From: Streptomyces sp. NRRL F-5727
GTDB taxonomy: Bacteria > Actinomycetota > Actinomycetes > Streptomycetales > Streptomycetaceae
DNA length: 64,000 nucleotides
Direction: 5' to 3'
Assembly: GCF_000719555.1 (NCBI RefSeq)
Contig: NZ_JOGX01000010.1
Span: 105,553-169,552, forward strand
Shown here: piece by piece, positions 15,686 to 24,396 of the stretch
Layout: each line of letters opens with the position of its first letter
How positions within the stretch are numbered: position 1 is the first letter of the stretch
Notes under the pieces: generated by a model
Told to the model about the DNA's origin: nothing
Seen by the model: only the letters and a program-made list of their open reading frames with translations
Databases searched by the model: none
Position numbers and translations under genes: made by a program

Positions 15686-16191
15686 CCGCGCAGCGGAAGC
15701 GCCATCTCCAGTTCGCGCTGGCTCTGGTTCAGCGGGTACGGCTTCTTTTGGCCGGTCGGCACGAAGCCGCGACGCCGGTAGAAGGCGATGGCCCGGCGGT
15801 TCTCCTCGTGGACGAGAAGGACGAGGCGCTCGGCCGCCGTCTCCTCGCGTGCCCAGCGCACGATCTCGTCCAGCATGAGCGTCGCCACGCCACCGACCGG
15901 GCCTCGGTGGTCCGGACGCAGCCAGACGCCGACCAGCTTGGCCGTGTCCGGCGCGGGCAGGAATCCGTTCATGACCCCGACCCATTCCCCTTCGGAGCCG
16001 ACGGCCGCGACACCGATGTTGCCGGGGCTCGCGGCCCGCGTCGTGCGGAACTGCCACTCGGAGTCGGGGTGGGCGAGCGCCTCGTCGATCGTCTCCAGGT
16101 AGGCGAGCGGGGTGTCCCGGATCATCTCCAGGCGTATCGCCCGGTACGCCGGCCAGTCCTCCGCCTGTACGCGGTGCAGGGTGTAGTCCAT
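15682..16191 (-). CDS. GNAT acetyltransferase, candidate MccE-like immunity enzyme
   Basis: This 169-residue GNAT has the acetyl-CoA region WLRPDHRGPVGGVATLMLDEI and the C-terminal NRRAIAFYRRRGFVPTG. In E. coli the GNAT domain of MccE acetylates the processed toxic aminoacyl-nucleotide and protects the producer. Here the gene is convergent with, and touching, the MccB-like gene. Self-immunity is therefore a good hypothesis, but GNATs of this type are common and have many substrates. No MccF peptidase is nearby. Confidence 0.75.
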   Translation of the reverse strand: MDYTLHRVQAEDWPAYRAIRLEMIRDTPLAYLETIDEALAHPDSEWQFRTTRAASPGNIGVAAVGSEGEWVGVMNGFLPAPDTAKLVGVWLRPDHRGPVGGVATLMLDEIVRWAREETAAERLVLLVHEENRRAIAFYRRRGFVPTGQKKPYPLNQSQRELEMALPLRG

Positions 16192-16242
16192 GGCGGGCGA
16201 TCTTCGCAGGAAGCCGCAGCTCTGGCCAGGCTTGTTCTCTGT

Positions 16243-17316
16243 TCAGCGCAGGAGTTCGGCGATCGCGCGGGCGGCGTCGCGGGCGGGGCGGCCGACACCG
16301 ATGAGGGTGGCGGAGGCGGGGCCGGTCCAGTCGCCGTAGCCGAGCAGGTGGAGGCGGGGTTCGCCGAGCGCCTGGGTGCCGGTGGTGGGGATGTGGCCGC
16401 GGGGGCCGCGCAGTCCGAGCGGGGCGAGGAGGGACAGGGCGGGGCGGAAGCCGGTGCACCAGATGATCGCGTCGGCGTCCGCCGTCGTGCCGTCGGGCCA
16501 TTCCACGCCGGTCGCGGTGAGGCGGGTGAACATGGGCTGGGGTTTGAGGAGGCCGGCGTCGCGGGCCGCGCGGACCGGGGGGACGGCGACGATGTCGCCG
16601 AGGGAGGCGACGCCGCCGGTGTCGGTGCGGCCTTCGTCGAGGGCCTTGCGGCGGGCGGTGGCGTGGTCGAAGAGGGCGCGGCCGTCGATGTCGTCGGCGA
16701 GGTAGACCGGTTCGCGGAGGGTGACCCAGGTCAGGTCGGCGTCGTACGCGAGGTCGGCGGCGATCTGGGCGCCGGAGTTGCCGCCGCCGACCACGATCAC
16801 GCGCTGTCCGGCGAAGTCGGAGGGGCGCTGGTACTCCACGGTGTGGAGCTGGGTGCCCCGGAACTCCGTGCGGCCGGGGACGGCCGGGACGAAGGGGCGG
16901 GACCAGGTGCCCGTCGCGCTGACGACCGCCCGGGCCCGCCACGTACCGGAGTCGGTCGCGACGCGGAGGCGTGCGCCGTCGCGGTGGACGCCCGAGACGC
17001 GGACGGGGCGGTGGACCGGGAGGTCGTAGCGCCGCTCGTAGTCGGCGAGGTACGTGACGACGTGGGCGGCGTCGGGGTACGTCTCGCCCGGCTGCGGGGG
17101 CATCATGCGGCCGGGGAGGGACGAGTACGCGGCGGGGGAGAAGAGATGGAGGGAGTCCCAGGTGTGCCGCCAGGCGCCGCCGGGGGCCGTACCGGCGTCC
17201 AGGATCACGAAGTCCAGGCCGGCCCGGCGCAGGTGGTAGCCGGCGGCGAGGCCCGCCTGGCCTCCGCCGATGACGACCACGTCGATGCCGACTTCGGCGG
17301 TCTGGTGCTGGGCCAT
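16243..17316 (-). CDS. arsO: ArsO-like flavin-dependent monooxygenase
   Basis: This 357-residue flavoprotein has an FAD motif VIGGGQAGLAAGYHL near the N-terminus and an NADPH motif VVGGGNSGAQIA (about residues 165-176). ATG-type features fit class B flavin monooxygenases. It lies 79 bases downstream of acr3 on the same strand. The order arsR-acr3-arsO with divergent arsC-arsT is that described for the Streptomyces linear plasmid pHZ227, where arsO and arsT were first named. The exact reaction is not settled; oxidation of an arsenic species is likely. A broken partial copy lies at 10831-10950. Confidence 0.85.
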   Translation of the reverse strand: MAQHQTAEVGIDVVVIGGGQAGLAAGYHLRRAGLDFVILDAGTAPGGAWRHTWDSLHLFSPAAYSSLPGRMMPPQPGETYPDAAHVVTYLADYERRYDLPVHRPVRVSGVHRDGARLRVATDSGTWRARAVVSATGTWSRPFVPAVPGRTEFRGTQLHTVEYQRPSDFAGQRVIVVGGGNSGAQIAADLAYDADLTWVTLREPVYLADDIDGRALFDHATARRKALDEGRTDTGGVASLGDIVAVPPVRAARDAGLLKPQPMFTRLTATGVEWPDGTTADADAIIWCTGFRPALSLLAPLGLRGPRGHIPTTGTQALGEPRLHLLGYGDWTGPASATLIGVGRPARDAARAIAELLR

Positions 17317-17395
17317 GCCCGGGATTCCCTTCTCGACGACGGTGCCCCGGCCCGCACGGCGGGGCGGGGCACCTGGGGGTGACGCGTGACGACGC

Positions 17396-18481
17396 CTACC
17401 GCTGAGCCGGGGCGAACTTCCTGCGCCAGGCCAGCGACACGTAGACGAGCGCGACCAGGACCGGGACCTCGATCAGCGGGCCGACGACGCCGGAGAGGGC
17501 CTGGCCGGAGGTGACGCCGAAGGTGGCGATCGCGACGGCGATGGCCAGCTCGAAGTTGTTGCCGGCCGCCGTGAAGGCGAGCGTGGCCGTCCGGTCGTAG
17601 TGCAGGCCGATCGCCTTGCCGAGCAGGAAGGTGCCGAACCACATGACGGCGAAGTAGACGAGCAGCGGGAGCGCGATCCGCGCCACGTCCAGCGGCTGCG
17701 AGGTGATCGTCTTCCCCTGCAGGGCGAAGAGGATCACGATGGTGAAGAGGAGGCCGTAGAGGGCCCACGGGCCGATCTTCGGCAGGAACTTCGCCTCGTA
17801 CGACTCCCGGCCCAGCTTCCTCTCGCCGATGCGGCGGGTGAGGAACCCGGCGACGAGCGGGACGCCGAGGAAGATGACGACGTTCAGCGCGATCTTCCAC
17901 ATCGAGATGTCCAGCGTCTCGCCCTCGCCCAGGCCGAGCCATCCGGGGAGGATGTCGAGGTAGAACCAGCCCAGCAGGCCGAAGGCCAGGACCTGGAAGA
18001 CCGAGTTCAGGGCGACCAGGACGGCTGCGGCCTCGCGGTCGCCGCAGGCCAGGTCGTTCCAGATGATCACCATGGCGATGCATCGGGCCAGGCCGACGAT
18101 GATCAGGCCGGTGCGGTACTCGGGCAGGTCCGGCAGGAAGATCCAGGCGAGCGCGAACATGAGCGCCGGGCCGAGGATCCAGTTGATGACGAGCGACGAG
18201 ACCATGAGCTTCTTGTCGCCGGTGACGGCGTCGAGCCTGTCGTAGCGGACCTTGGCCAGGACCGGGTACATCATGATCAGCAGGCCGACGGCGATGGGGA
18301 GCGAGATGCCGCCGATCTCGACCTTCGCGAGCGCGTCGTCCATGCCGGGGATCAGGCGCCCGAGTCCGAGGCCGAGGCCCATGGCGAGGAGGATCCAGAC
18401 GGCGAGGAAGCGGTCGAGCGTCGACAGCTTCGCGACCACCGACTTCTCGGGGCTCGTGGTCGTGGGGGCGGCGGGGGTCAC
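17396..18481 (-). CDS. acr3: Acr3 arsenite efflux permease
   Basis: This 361-residue protein has ten hydrophobic segments and the Acr3 hallmarks GLARCIAMVIIWNDLACGD (with the essential Cys in the fourth segment) and FTAAGNNFELAIAVAIATFG. It exports As(III) across the membrane using the proton gradient. The GTG start overlaps the arsR stop (GTGA). It is a BASS-fold transporter and typical in length. Confidence 0.93.
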   Translation of the reverse strand: MTPAAPTTTSPEKSVVAKLSTLDRFLAVWILLAMGLGLGLGRLIPGMDDALAKVEIGGISLPIAVGLLIMMYPVLAKVRYDRLDAVTGDKKLMVSSLVINWILGPALMFALAWIFLPDLPEYRTGLIIVGLARCIAMVIIWNDLACGDREAAAVLVALNSVFQVLAFGLLGWFYLDILPGWLGLGEGETLDISMWKIALNVVIFLGVPLVAGFLTRRIGERKLGRESYEAKFLPKIGPWALYGLLFTIVILFALQGKTITSQPLDVARIALPLLVYFAVMWFGTFLLGKAIGLHYDRTATLAFTAAGNNFELAIAVAIATFGVTSGQALSGVVGPLIEVPVLVALVYVSLAWRRKFAPAQR

Positions 18482-18786
18482 GGGCAGGACCTCTTGGTGT
18501 CGGCGTGGGCGCGGGCGGTGGCGGCGAGGCCGGCGAACTGCTCGGCGAGCGTGTCGAGGACCTCGGGCTTCAGTCGGTAGTACGTGAACCGGCCGCAGGG
18601 CTCGGTCTCCACCACGCCCGCCTCGCGCAGCACCTTGAGGTGGTTGGAGAGGTTGGTCTGTCTGGCCCCTGTCTCCTCCACCAGGTGCGTGGTGCACAGC
18701 GTCTCGCGGGCGAGCAGGGTCACGATCTGGAGCCGGAGCGGGTCGGCGAGGACCTTCAACAGCTCAGTGTCGACTGACGTCAGCAT
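18478..18786 (-). CDS. arsR: ArsR-family arsenic repressor of the core ars operon
   Basis: This 102-residue winged-helix protein has ADPLRLQIVTLL and the recognition segment ARQTNLSNHLKVLREAGVV. Cys occurs at ETLCTTHL and EPCGRFTYYRL. It lacks CxC in helix 3, so the As(III) site differs from E. coli ArsR and is more like other actinobacterial ArsR proteins. It is first in arsR-acr3-arsO and divergent from arsC. Confidence 0.88.
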   Translation of the reverse strand: MLTSVDTELLKVLADPLRLQIVTLLARETLCTTHLVEETGARQTNLSNHLKVLREAGVVETEPCGRFTYYRLKPEVLDTLAEQFAGLAATARAHADTKRSCP

Positions 18787-18860
18787 GGACTGATACTCTC
18801 ACATCATTGAGGGCTGATGCCAGCCCGGGCTGATACCTGCCTGCTGTGAAGGAAGAACCG
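18787..18860. promoter_or_regulatory. divergent ars promoter with inverted and direct repeats
   Basis: The short gap between arsR and arsC holds CATCA (18802-18806) and TGATG (18815-18819) as an inverted repeat with an 8-base gap. CTGATAC occurs directly at about 18790 and 18830. One bound ArsR could therefore control both operons. Confidence 0.5.
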
Positions 18861-19292
18861 ATGTCCGAGTCCCCGCTCGCGTCCGTACTGTTCGTCTGCG
18901 TCCACAACGCGGGGCGTTCCCAGATGGCCGCCGGCTTCCTCCGCCACCTGGCGGGCGACCGCGTCGAGGTCCGCTCGGCAGGCTCCCTCCCGGGCGACCG
19001 GGTCAACCCGGCCGCCGTGGCCGCCATGGCCGAGCTCGGCATCGACATCTCCGACCAGAAGCCGAAGGTGCTCACCGTCGAGGCCGCCCAGGCGTCGGAC
19101 TACATCATCACCATGGGCTGCGGCGACGCCTGCCCGTACTTCCCCGGCAAGACCTACCTCGACTGGGTCCTGGAGGACCCGGCCGGCCAGGGGGTCGAGG
19201 CCGTCCGTCCCATCCGGGACGAGATCAAGGGGCTCATCGAGGGCCTCATCGCGGAGATCGACTCCAAGAACGCCGAGAAGCAGGAGAACTGA
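18861..19292 (+). CDS. arsC: arsenate reductase, LMW-phosphatase fold
   Basis: This 143-residue protein has the P-loop C13-VHNAG-R19-S, the C-x5-R signature of thioredoxin- or mycothiol-linked ArsC. A second redox region is CGDACPYFPGKTYLDW. It reduces As(V) to As(III) in the cytosol for Acr3. I chose ATG 18861 (GGAAG 5 bases upstream) over the in-frame GTG at 18846. It is 7 bases from arsT, which supports thioredoxin-system coupling. Confidence 0.93.
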   Translation: MSESPLASVLFVCVHNAGRSQMAAGFLRHLAGDRVEVRSAGSLPGDRVNPAAVAAMAELGIDISDQKPKVLTVEAAQASDYIITMGCGDACPYFPGKTYLDWVLEDPAGQGVEAVRPIRDEIKGLIEGLIAEIDSKNAEKQEN

Positions 19293-19299
19293 CCTCACC

Positions 19300-20307
19300 A
19301 TGACGACCGCCACGACCCCGACCGGCGCCCAGGACGACGTCCGCGAGGTCATCATCATCGGCTCCGGCCCCGCCGGGTACACCGCCGCGCTCTACACGGC
19401 CCGCGCCCAGCTCAAGCCGCTGCTGTTCGGCAGCTCCATATTCGTCGGCGGCTCGCTCACCACCACCACCGAGGTCGAGAACTTCCCTGGCTTCCCCACC
19501 GGCATCGACGGCCCGGACCTCATGGACAACATGCGGGCGCAGGCCGAGAAGTTCGGCGCCGAGATGATCGACGACGACATCGTCTCCGTGGACCTCGCCG
19601 GTGACATCAAGCTCCTCACCGACTCCGCCGGCACCGTCCACCGCGCCAAGGCCGTGATCATCGCCACCGGCTCCGGCTACCGCAAGCTCGGCCTCCCCCA
19701 GGAGGACGAGCTGTCGGGTCGCGGCGTCTCCTGGTGCGCCACCTGCGACGGCTTCTTCTTCCGCGACCGCGACATCGTCGTGGTCGGCGGCGGCGACACC
19801 GCCATGGAGGAGGCCACCTTCCTCACCCGCTTCGCCCGCTCGGTCACCGTCGTCCACCGCCGCTCCACCCTGCGGGCGTCCAAGACCATGCAGAACCGCG
19901 CCTTCGCCGACGACAAGATCTCCTTCGCCTTCGACAGCGAGGTCGCCGAGATCAAGTCCGAGAACGGCATGCTGTCCGGCGTCGTTCTGCGGGACGTCCT
20001 CTCCGGCGAGACCCGCGAGCTGGACGCGACCGGCCTGTTCATCGCCATCGGCCACGACCCGCGCACCGAGCTCTTCGCCGACCAGCTCGAACTCGACGAG
20101 GAGGGCTACCTGAAGACCGAGGCCCCCTCGACCCGTACGAGCCTGCCGGGTGTCTTCGGCGCCGGTGACGTCGTCGACCACATCTACCGCCAGGCCATCA
20201 CGGCCGCTGGCTCCGGCTGCGCCGCCGCCCTCGACGCCGAGCGCTATCTCGCGGCCCGCCGCGACGCGGAGCCGGCCGCCGCGACCGGGCTCGTCACCGC
20301 CGGATGA
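19300..20307 (+). CDS. arsT: thioredoxin reductase-like ArsT
   Basis: This 335-residue flavoprotein has GSGPAGYTAALYTARA (FAD), the redox pair in WCATCDG, GGGDTAMEEA (NADPH) and the C-terminal GVFGAGDVVD. It is a full-length, apparently active thioredoxin reductase and probably recycles electrons for ArsC. It ends the arsC-arsT operon before a strong hairpin. Confidence 0.9.
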   Translation: MTTATTPTGAQDDVREVIIIGSGPAGYTAALYTARAQLKPLLFGSSIFVGGSLTTTTEVENFPGFPTGIDGPDLMDNMRAQAEKFGAEMIDDDIVSVDLAGDIKLLTDSAGTVHRAKAVIIATGSGYRKLGLPQEDELSGRGVSWCATCDGFFFRDRDIVVVGGGDTAMEEATFLTRFARSVTVVHRRSTLRASKTMQNRAFADDKISFAFDSEVAEIKSENGMLSGVVLRDVLSGETRELDATGLFIAIGHDPRTELFADQLELDEEGYLKTEAPSTRTSLPGVFGAGDVVDHIYRQAITAAGSGCAAALDAERYLAARRDAEPAAATGLVTAG

Positions 20308-20313
20308 AAAGCG

Positions 20314-20358
20314 TCGGGCCCGGCCCGTCGTGCTTTCCTCACGACGGACCGGGCCCGA
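20314..20358 (+). terminator. long hairpin terminator after arsT
   Basis: Two 18-base arms pair with one mismatch around a 9-base loop. It also lies beyond the convergent ABC ATPase gene, so it may act both ways. Confidence 0.8.
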
Positions 20359-20383
20359 CCACCGGGACCCGCTGATGCGGGGT

Positions 20384-21100
20384 TCAGGAGGCGGCCACCA
20401 GCGCGGCCGTCTCCGGCAGCTCCAGCTTGACCGTGCGGTCGCAGAGCCGCTCCACCTGGCCCGGGTCGTGCGACACGAGCAGGACCGTACGGTTGCCGCG
20501 CAGCGCCGCCACCGACTCCTCGACCGTGTCACGGCTGCGCTCGTCCAGGGCGCTGGTCGGCTCGTCCAGCAGGAGCGCCGCCGGCTCCAGGGCGAGGGCC
20601 CGGGCCAGGCACAGCCGCTGGCGCTGGCCGTTGGAGAGCGACTGCGCCGGGGTGTCGAGCCGGTCGCGGACCTCGTTCCACAGGCCGGACTCCCGCAGTG
20701 CCTTCTCCATCCGGTCCCGCATCTCCGTCCGCGAGGCGCGGACCAGGTGGCGCAGACCGAACAGGGCGTTGTCCATGATGCTTCCGCCGAAGACCACCGG
20801 CGTCTGCGGCACCAGGACGACCGTGCTCCGCAGGGTCGCGTCTCCCTTGCCGCAGCAGATCGTGCGTCCCTGCACGTCCACCTCGCCGTCCCGCCGCAGT
20901 CCGTGCGGGAGGAGGTCGACCAGGGCGCGCAGCACCGTGGACTTGCCGGCGCCGGAAGGGCCGCACAGGCCGGTGGTGGAGCCGGCGGGCAGCTCGAAGG
21001 TGACCGGCCCGACCAAGGTCTTCTTTCCGTCGAGGACCCGCAGGTCGCGGACGGCGATCACGTTCTCCGGGGTCGCGTTGCCCGTGGTCACGTTGTCCAA
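20384..21100 (-). CDS. PstB-like phosphate ABC transporter ATPase
   Basis: This protein of about 238 residues has Walker A GPSGAGKST, the signature LSNGQRQRLCLARAL, Walker B ALLLDEPTSALD and the switch VSHD. The TTG at 21100 has AAGGAG 7 bases upstream; a GTG 9 bases later would be the alternative. Either start overlaps the end of the permease gene. It is slightly shorter than housekeeping PstB. It energises the fused permease encoded next to it. Confidence 0.83.
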   Translation of the reverse strand: MDNVTTGNATPENVIAVRDLRVLDGKKTLVGPVTFELPAGSTTGLCGPSGAGKSTVLRALVDLLPHGLRRDGEVDVQGRTICCGKGDATLRSTVVLVPQTPVVFGGSIMDNALFGLRHLVRASRTEMRDRMEKALRESGLWNEVRDRLDTPAQSLSNGQRQRLCLARALALEPAALLLDEPTSALDERSRDTVEESVAALRGNRTVLLVSHDPGQVERLCDRTVKLELPETAALVAAS

Positions 21101-22920
21101 CGTCGTGCTCCTTCGAATCGGTTGCGCAGGAAGACGGCCAGGGTGAGGAGTCCCGCGGTGATGAGGACCAGGACGAGGGCGCTGCCCCAGGCCTGGGCGA
21201 TCGCCTCGGGGGCGCCGGAGTCCTGCGACAGGGTGAAGATGTGCGTGGGCAGGGCCTGCACCGGAGCGTTGACGATGCCGGTCGGCAGGGCGGGGGCCCC
21301 GAAGAACACCGTGGCGGTGAAGATCAGGGGGGCCGTCTCGCCCGCCGCGCGGGCCAGGCCGAGCAGCAGGCCGGTGAGGGTGGCCGGCCACGTGTAGGGG
21401 ATGACCACGGAGCGGATGTACTGCGGCCGGGTCAGGCCCAGCGCGAGCGCGCTCTCGGTGAGTTCGCCCGGCATGCCGCGGACGCGGCCCGCGGTGGTGA
21501 GCGCGACGACCGGGACCACGACGGGGACCAGGACGACCGCGCCGGCCAGCCAGGAGCGGCCCCAGCCCATGGTCGTGCAGAACAGCACGTAGCCCGCCAG
21601 GCCGAGCAGGATGGTGGGTGTCCCGCCGACCGCCACGGTCAGGGTCTCCAGGATCCGGGACGTCTTCGCGGAGGCACGGGTGCCGATCACGATGCCCGCC
21701 CCGTAGCCGAGCGGCAGGGCGATCAGCGCCGTGGTGGCGAGGAGCAGGAGCGTGCCGACGATCTGGTCCCGGATGCCTCCGTCGGAGGCGCCGGCGGACG
21801 GGGTGAACCAGAAGACCGGGTTGAGCGCCGCGCCACCGCGGGCCAGCAGGATGCCGAGCATGCCGAGGAGGAGGGCGGTCGGCAGGAGCAGAGCGCCGTA
21901 CCGGACGGCCGTGGTCAGCCGGTCCTTGGGGCCGCGCAGCCACGCGGAGGTCCGCCGCACGCGTGGTCCGCGCCGCACTCGGGCCGAGGAGCCGCGGGTG
22001 CCCCACACGGTGGCGACGGCGACCAGGGCCAGCAGGATGATGCCGAGCCCGCACAGGGCGGCGAAGTACGGGCCCGAGGTGCCCGCGAGCATCGGCTCGG
22101 GTCCGGCGAGTTTGGTGGTCAGAGTCTGGCCGGGGCGGACCAGAGAGGAGAAGAAGTCCCCGAACGACTGCGGGAGCCGTCCGTCGGCGCGGCCGATGAC
22201 CATGAAGACCGCGATGGCCTCGCCGAGCGCCCGGGCCAGTCCGAGCAGGACGCCGGAGCGCATGCCCGAGCGTGCCTGGGGCAGGACGGCGGAGCGGACG
22301 ACCTCGCGGCGGGTGAGACCGAGGGAGTACGCGGCCTCGCGGTAGCGGCCGGGGACGGCGGCCAGGGCGTCGACGCTGACCGCCACGATCGTCGGCATGA
22401 TCATCACGGCGAGGACGATGCCGGCGGCGAGGATGCTGTCGCCGCCCGGTACGTCGCCGAGGCCGGCGACGAACGGCCGGATCACCATGATGCCGATCAG
22501 GCCGTAGACGATGGAGGGGACCGCGGCGAGCAGCTCGATGCTCAGGCGCAGAGGCTTGGCGAGGCGGGGCGGCAGGTACTCGGAGAGGGCGATGGCCGCT
22601 GCCCAGCCGACCGGCACGGCGAGGGCCAGGGCGAGGACGCAGACGACCGCCGAGCCGTAGATCATGGCCAGGCCGCCGAAGGCGAGGTTGCCGGGGCTCC
22701 ACGTCGACGACGTGAGCAGGGCTCCCCAGTCGACGGTGCCGCTCGCGATGCCGTCGGCCAGGTAGCCGACCAGGACCACGAGGGCGAGTCCGACGGAGAG
22801 GATGCCGCTGTAGGCCCAGCCCCAGACCCATCTCGCCCGGCCGGGGCGGCCGCCCTCCTCGGGCGGCCTCCTCTCGGCGGACGCGTGCGCCTTGGCGGGG
22901 CGCTCCAGGGTGAGGCTCAC
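21088..22920 (-). CDS. PstC-PstA fused phosphate permease
   Basis: This 610-residue membrane protein contains two complete permease domains. Residues about 30-300 are PstC-like, with YREAAYSLGLTRREVVRSAVLPQ as the EAA loop. Residues about 330-610 are PstA-like, with LTESALALGLTRPQYIRSVVIPY. PstC and PstA are normally separate proteins, so this is a one-chain heterodimer. It is 1 base from pstS and overlaps the ATPase gene. The cargo is probably phosphate, with arsenate as a possible mimic given the setting. Confidence 0.88.
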   Translation of the reverse strand: MSLTLERPAKAHASAERRPPEEGGRPGRARWVWGWAYSGILSVGLALVVLVGYLADGIASGTVDWGALLTSSTWSPGNLAFGGLAMIYGSAVVCVLALALAVPVGWAAAIALSEYLPPRLAKPLRLSIELLAAVPSIVYGLIGIMVIRPFVAGLGDVPGGDSILAAGIVLAVMIMPTIVAVSVDALAAVPGRYREAAYSLGLTRREVVRSAVLPQARSGMRSGVLLGLARALGEAIAVFMVIGRADGRLPQSFGDFFSSLVRPGQTLTTKLAGPEPMLAGTSGPYFAALCGLGIILLALVAVATVWGTRGSSARVRRGPRVRRTSAWLRGPKDRLTTAVRYGALLLPTALLLGMLGILLARGGAALNPVFWFTPSAGASDGGIRDQIVGTLLLLATTALIALPLGYGAGIVIGTRASAKTSRILETLTVAVGGTPTILLGLAGYVLFCTTMGWGRSWLAGAVVLVPVVVPVVALTTAGRVRGMPGELTESALALGLTRPQYIRSVVIPYTWPATLTGLLLGLARAAGETAPLIFTATVFFGAPALPTGIVNAPVQALPTHIFTLSQDSGAPEAIAQAWGSALVLVLITAGLLTLAVFLRNRFEGARRWTT

Positions 22921-22921
22921 G

Positions 22922-23839
22922 TCAGAGGCCCATCTGCTGGCGGGTCAGGTAGCCGTGCTTGGGCAGCAGCTTCTGGCCCTCGGCCGACAGGATGTAGTCG
23001 ATGTACTGCTTGGCGTGGCCCTTGGGCTGCCCGTTGGTGATCATGTACAGCGGGCGGGTCATCGGGTACTTGCCGGAGGCCACGTTCGCCATCGTGGGGG
23101 CGATGCCCTCCAGGGGCACGGCGACCAGGTCGGGGTGGCCGTCGATGAAGCCCGTCGACAGCGGGGCGATGGAACCGCGGGTCGACTTCAGCTTGTTGCG
23201 GGTCTCGGTGTTGCCGCCGACCACGGCGTAGTTGGCGGACTGCGGCGGGGCCGGCGGCTCGCCCTTGCCGTAGACGAACTTGTCGAGGACCTCGCGGGTG
23301 CCGCGGCCGGGCTCCTTGTCGTACACGAAGACCTGGAGGTCGGGTCCGCCGACCTCCTTCCAGTTGGTGATCTTGCCCTCGAAGAGGCCCTGCACCTGCG
23401 CCTTGGAGAGGCTCTTCACCCCGCCGTCGGCGACCTCCTTGGTGATGATGACGCCGACGGCGTCCGCGCCGATCTGCGTCGTCACGAAGTCGGCGTTCGG
23501 GTACGCCGCGCGGTCCTTGTCGGCGAGCGGCTTGGAGCTGAGGGCGATCTCGATCTGGCCGGTGCCGAGCTGGGAGATGCCGCCGGCGGAGCCGCCCTGG
23601 GTGGCGACGGTGATGTTCAGGCCCTTCCCCTTCAGCGCCTCGGCGGCGTCGGAGGCGACCGGGGCGACCGTGGTCGAACCGCTGGCCTGGAGGGCCCCGC
23701 TGTCGGCCTTCGCGGAGCCGGCGCAGCCGGTGAGGACGGCGGCGAGGAGGAGACCGGCAGAGGCGGCGGCGCCCCGGCGGACCCGGCGCCCGGTGAGGGC
23801 CGCTGCGGTGCTTCGGAATTCGGTGGAGGTGACAGACAT
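22922..23839 (-). CDS. pstS: PstS-like phosphate-binding lipoprotein
   Basis: This 305-residue protein has a lipobox at LLAAVLTGC (Cys about 39) and the phosphate-binding loop ASGSTTVAP at the mature N-terminus, then TQGGSAGGISQLGTGQIEIALSSK. It would present phosphate to the fused permease. It is first in a pstS-(pstC-A)-pstB operon with a PHO box upstream. The close ligand match means arsenate could also bind weakly. Confidence 0.9.
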   Translation of the reverse strand: MSVTSTEFRSTAAALTGRRVRRGAAASAGLLLAAVLTGCAGSAKADSGALQASGSTTVAPVASDAAEALKGKGLNITVATQGGSAGGISQLGTGQIEIALSSKPLADKDRAAYPNADFVTTQIGADAVGVIITKEVADGGVKSLSKAQVQGLFEGKITNWKEVGGPDLQVFVYDKEPGRGTREVLDKFVYGKGEPPAPPQSANYAVVGGNTETRNKLKSTRGSIAPLSTGFIDGHPDLVAVPLEGIAPTMANVASGKYPMTRPLYMITNGQPKGHAKQYIDYILSAEGQKLLPKHGYLTRQQMGL

Positions 23840-23900
23840 GGCGGTGCCTTTGCGGTGGTGGGAGAGGGAAGGGAGGACGTGCGGGGCTGTTCGGACGTCC

Positions 23901-23929
23901 GCTGAATGACAGGCGAACAGTGGGTGAAC
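23901..23929 (-). promoter_or_regulatory. PHO box upstream of pstS
   Basis: On the minus strand three 7-base units read GTTCACC, GTTCGCC and ATTCAGC, each separated by 4 bases. This is the 11-base direct-repeat pattern bound by Streptomyces PhoP. It ends 62 bases before the pstS ATG. It argues that phosphate limitation controls this importer. It also lies 51 bases upstream of the divergent arsR. Confidence 0.8.
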
Positions 23930-23979
23930 TCGCTCGATGTGACGCAGACGGCTGTCCGGGCGGACATAGGGTGATCGTC

Positions 23980-24372
23980 ATGTCAGCGGAACAAGCGACC
24001 GATCACCGCTCGGAGTTGCTGCCCTTCGTCGACGAGGATCCGACCTGCGGGGCGCCTCTCGACGTGGAACCGCTGCCCAGAGAGCGGGCGGAGGCGTTGG
24101 CCCGGAGCATGAAGGGCGTCGCCGATCCGACCCGGCTGCAGATCCTCAGCGTGCTGCTGGCGGCCCCGGAGGGCGAGGCGTGCGTGTGCGACATGACGCC
24201 GCTGCTCGACCTCGCCCAGCCGACCGTCAGTTACCACATGAAGATCCTGGTGGACGCCGGCCTCGTGAGCCGCAGGAAGCGCGGCACCTGGGCCTGGTAC
24301 GCCGTCCGGCCCGAGCACCGGGCGGTGCTCGACGCGCTGATCTGGGGCGAGGGCGTGGGTCCGGCGGCGTGA
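23980..24372 (+). CDS. ArsR-family As(III)-type repressor, next to pst
   Basis: This 130-residue protein has GEACVCDM, the CxC As(III) site of E. coli-type ArsR, in helix 3 and PTVSYHMKILVDAGLV as the recognition helix. An extra Cys occurs at DPTCGAP. AGGGTG precedes the ATG at 23980. It is divergent from pstS and convergent with the arsono-organic operon. Confidence 0.88.
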   Translation: MSAEQATDHRSELLPFVDEDPTCGAPLDVEPLPRERAEALARSMKGVADPTRLQILSVLLAAPEGEACVCDMTPLLDLAQPTVSYHMKILVDAGLVSRRKRGTWAWYAVRPEHRAVLDALIWGEGVGPAA

Positions 24373-24396
24373 ACCGCCCGCGCCGGGCGTACCACC

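Noticed and set aside
20384..23839. Dedicated arsenate importer
   Set aside because: The PHO box and canonical phosphate loop of PstS point to phosphate as main cargo. Arsenate uptake may be secondary.
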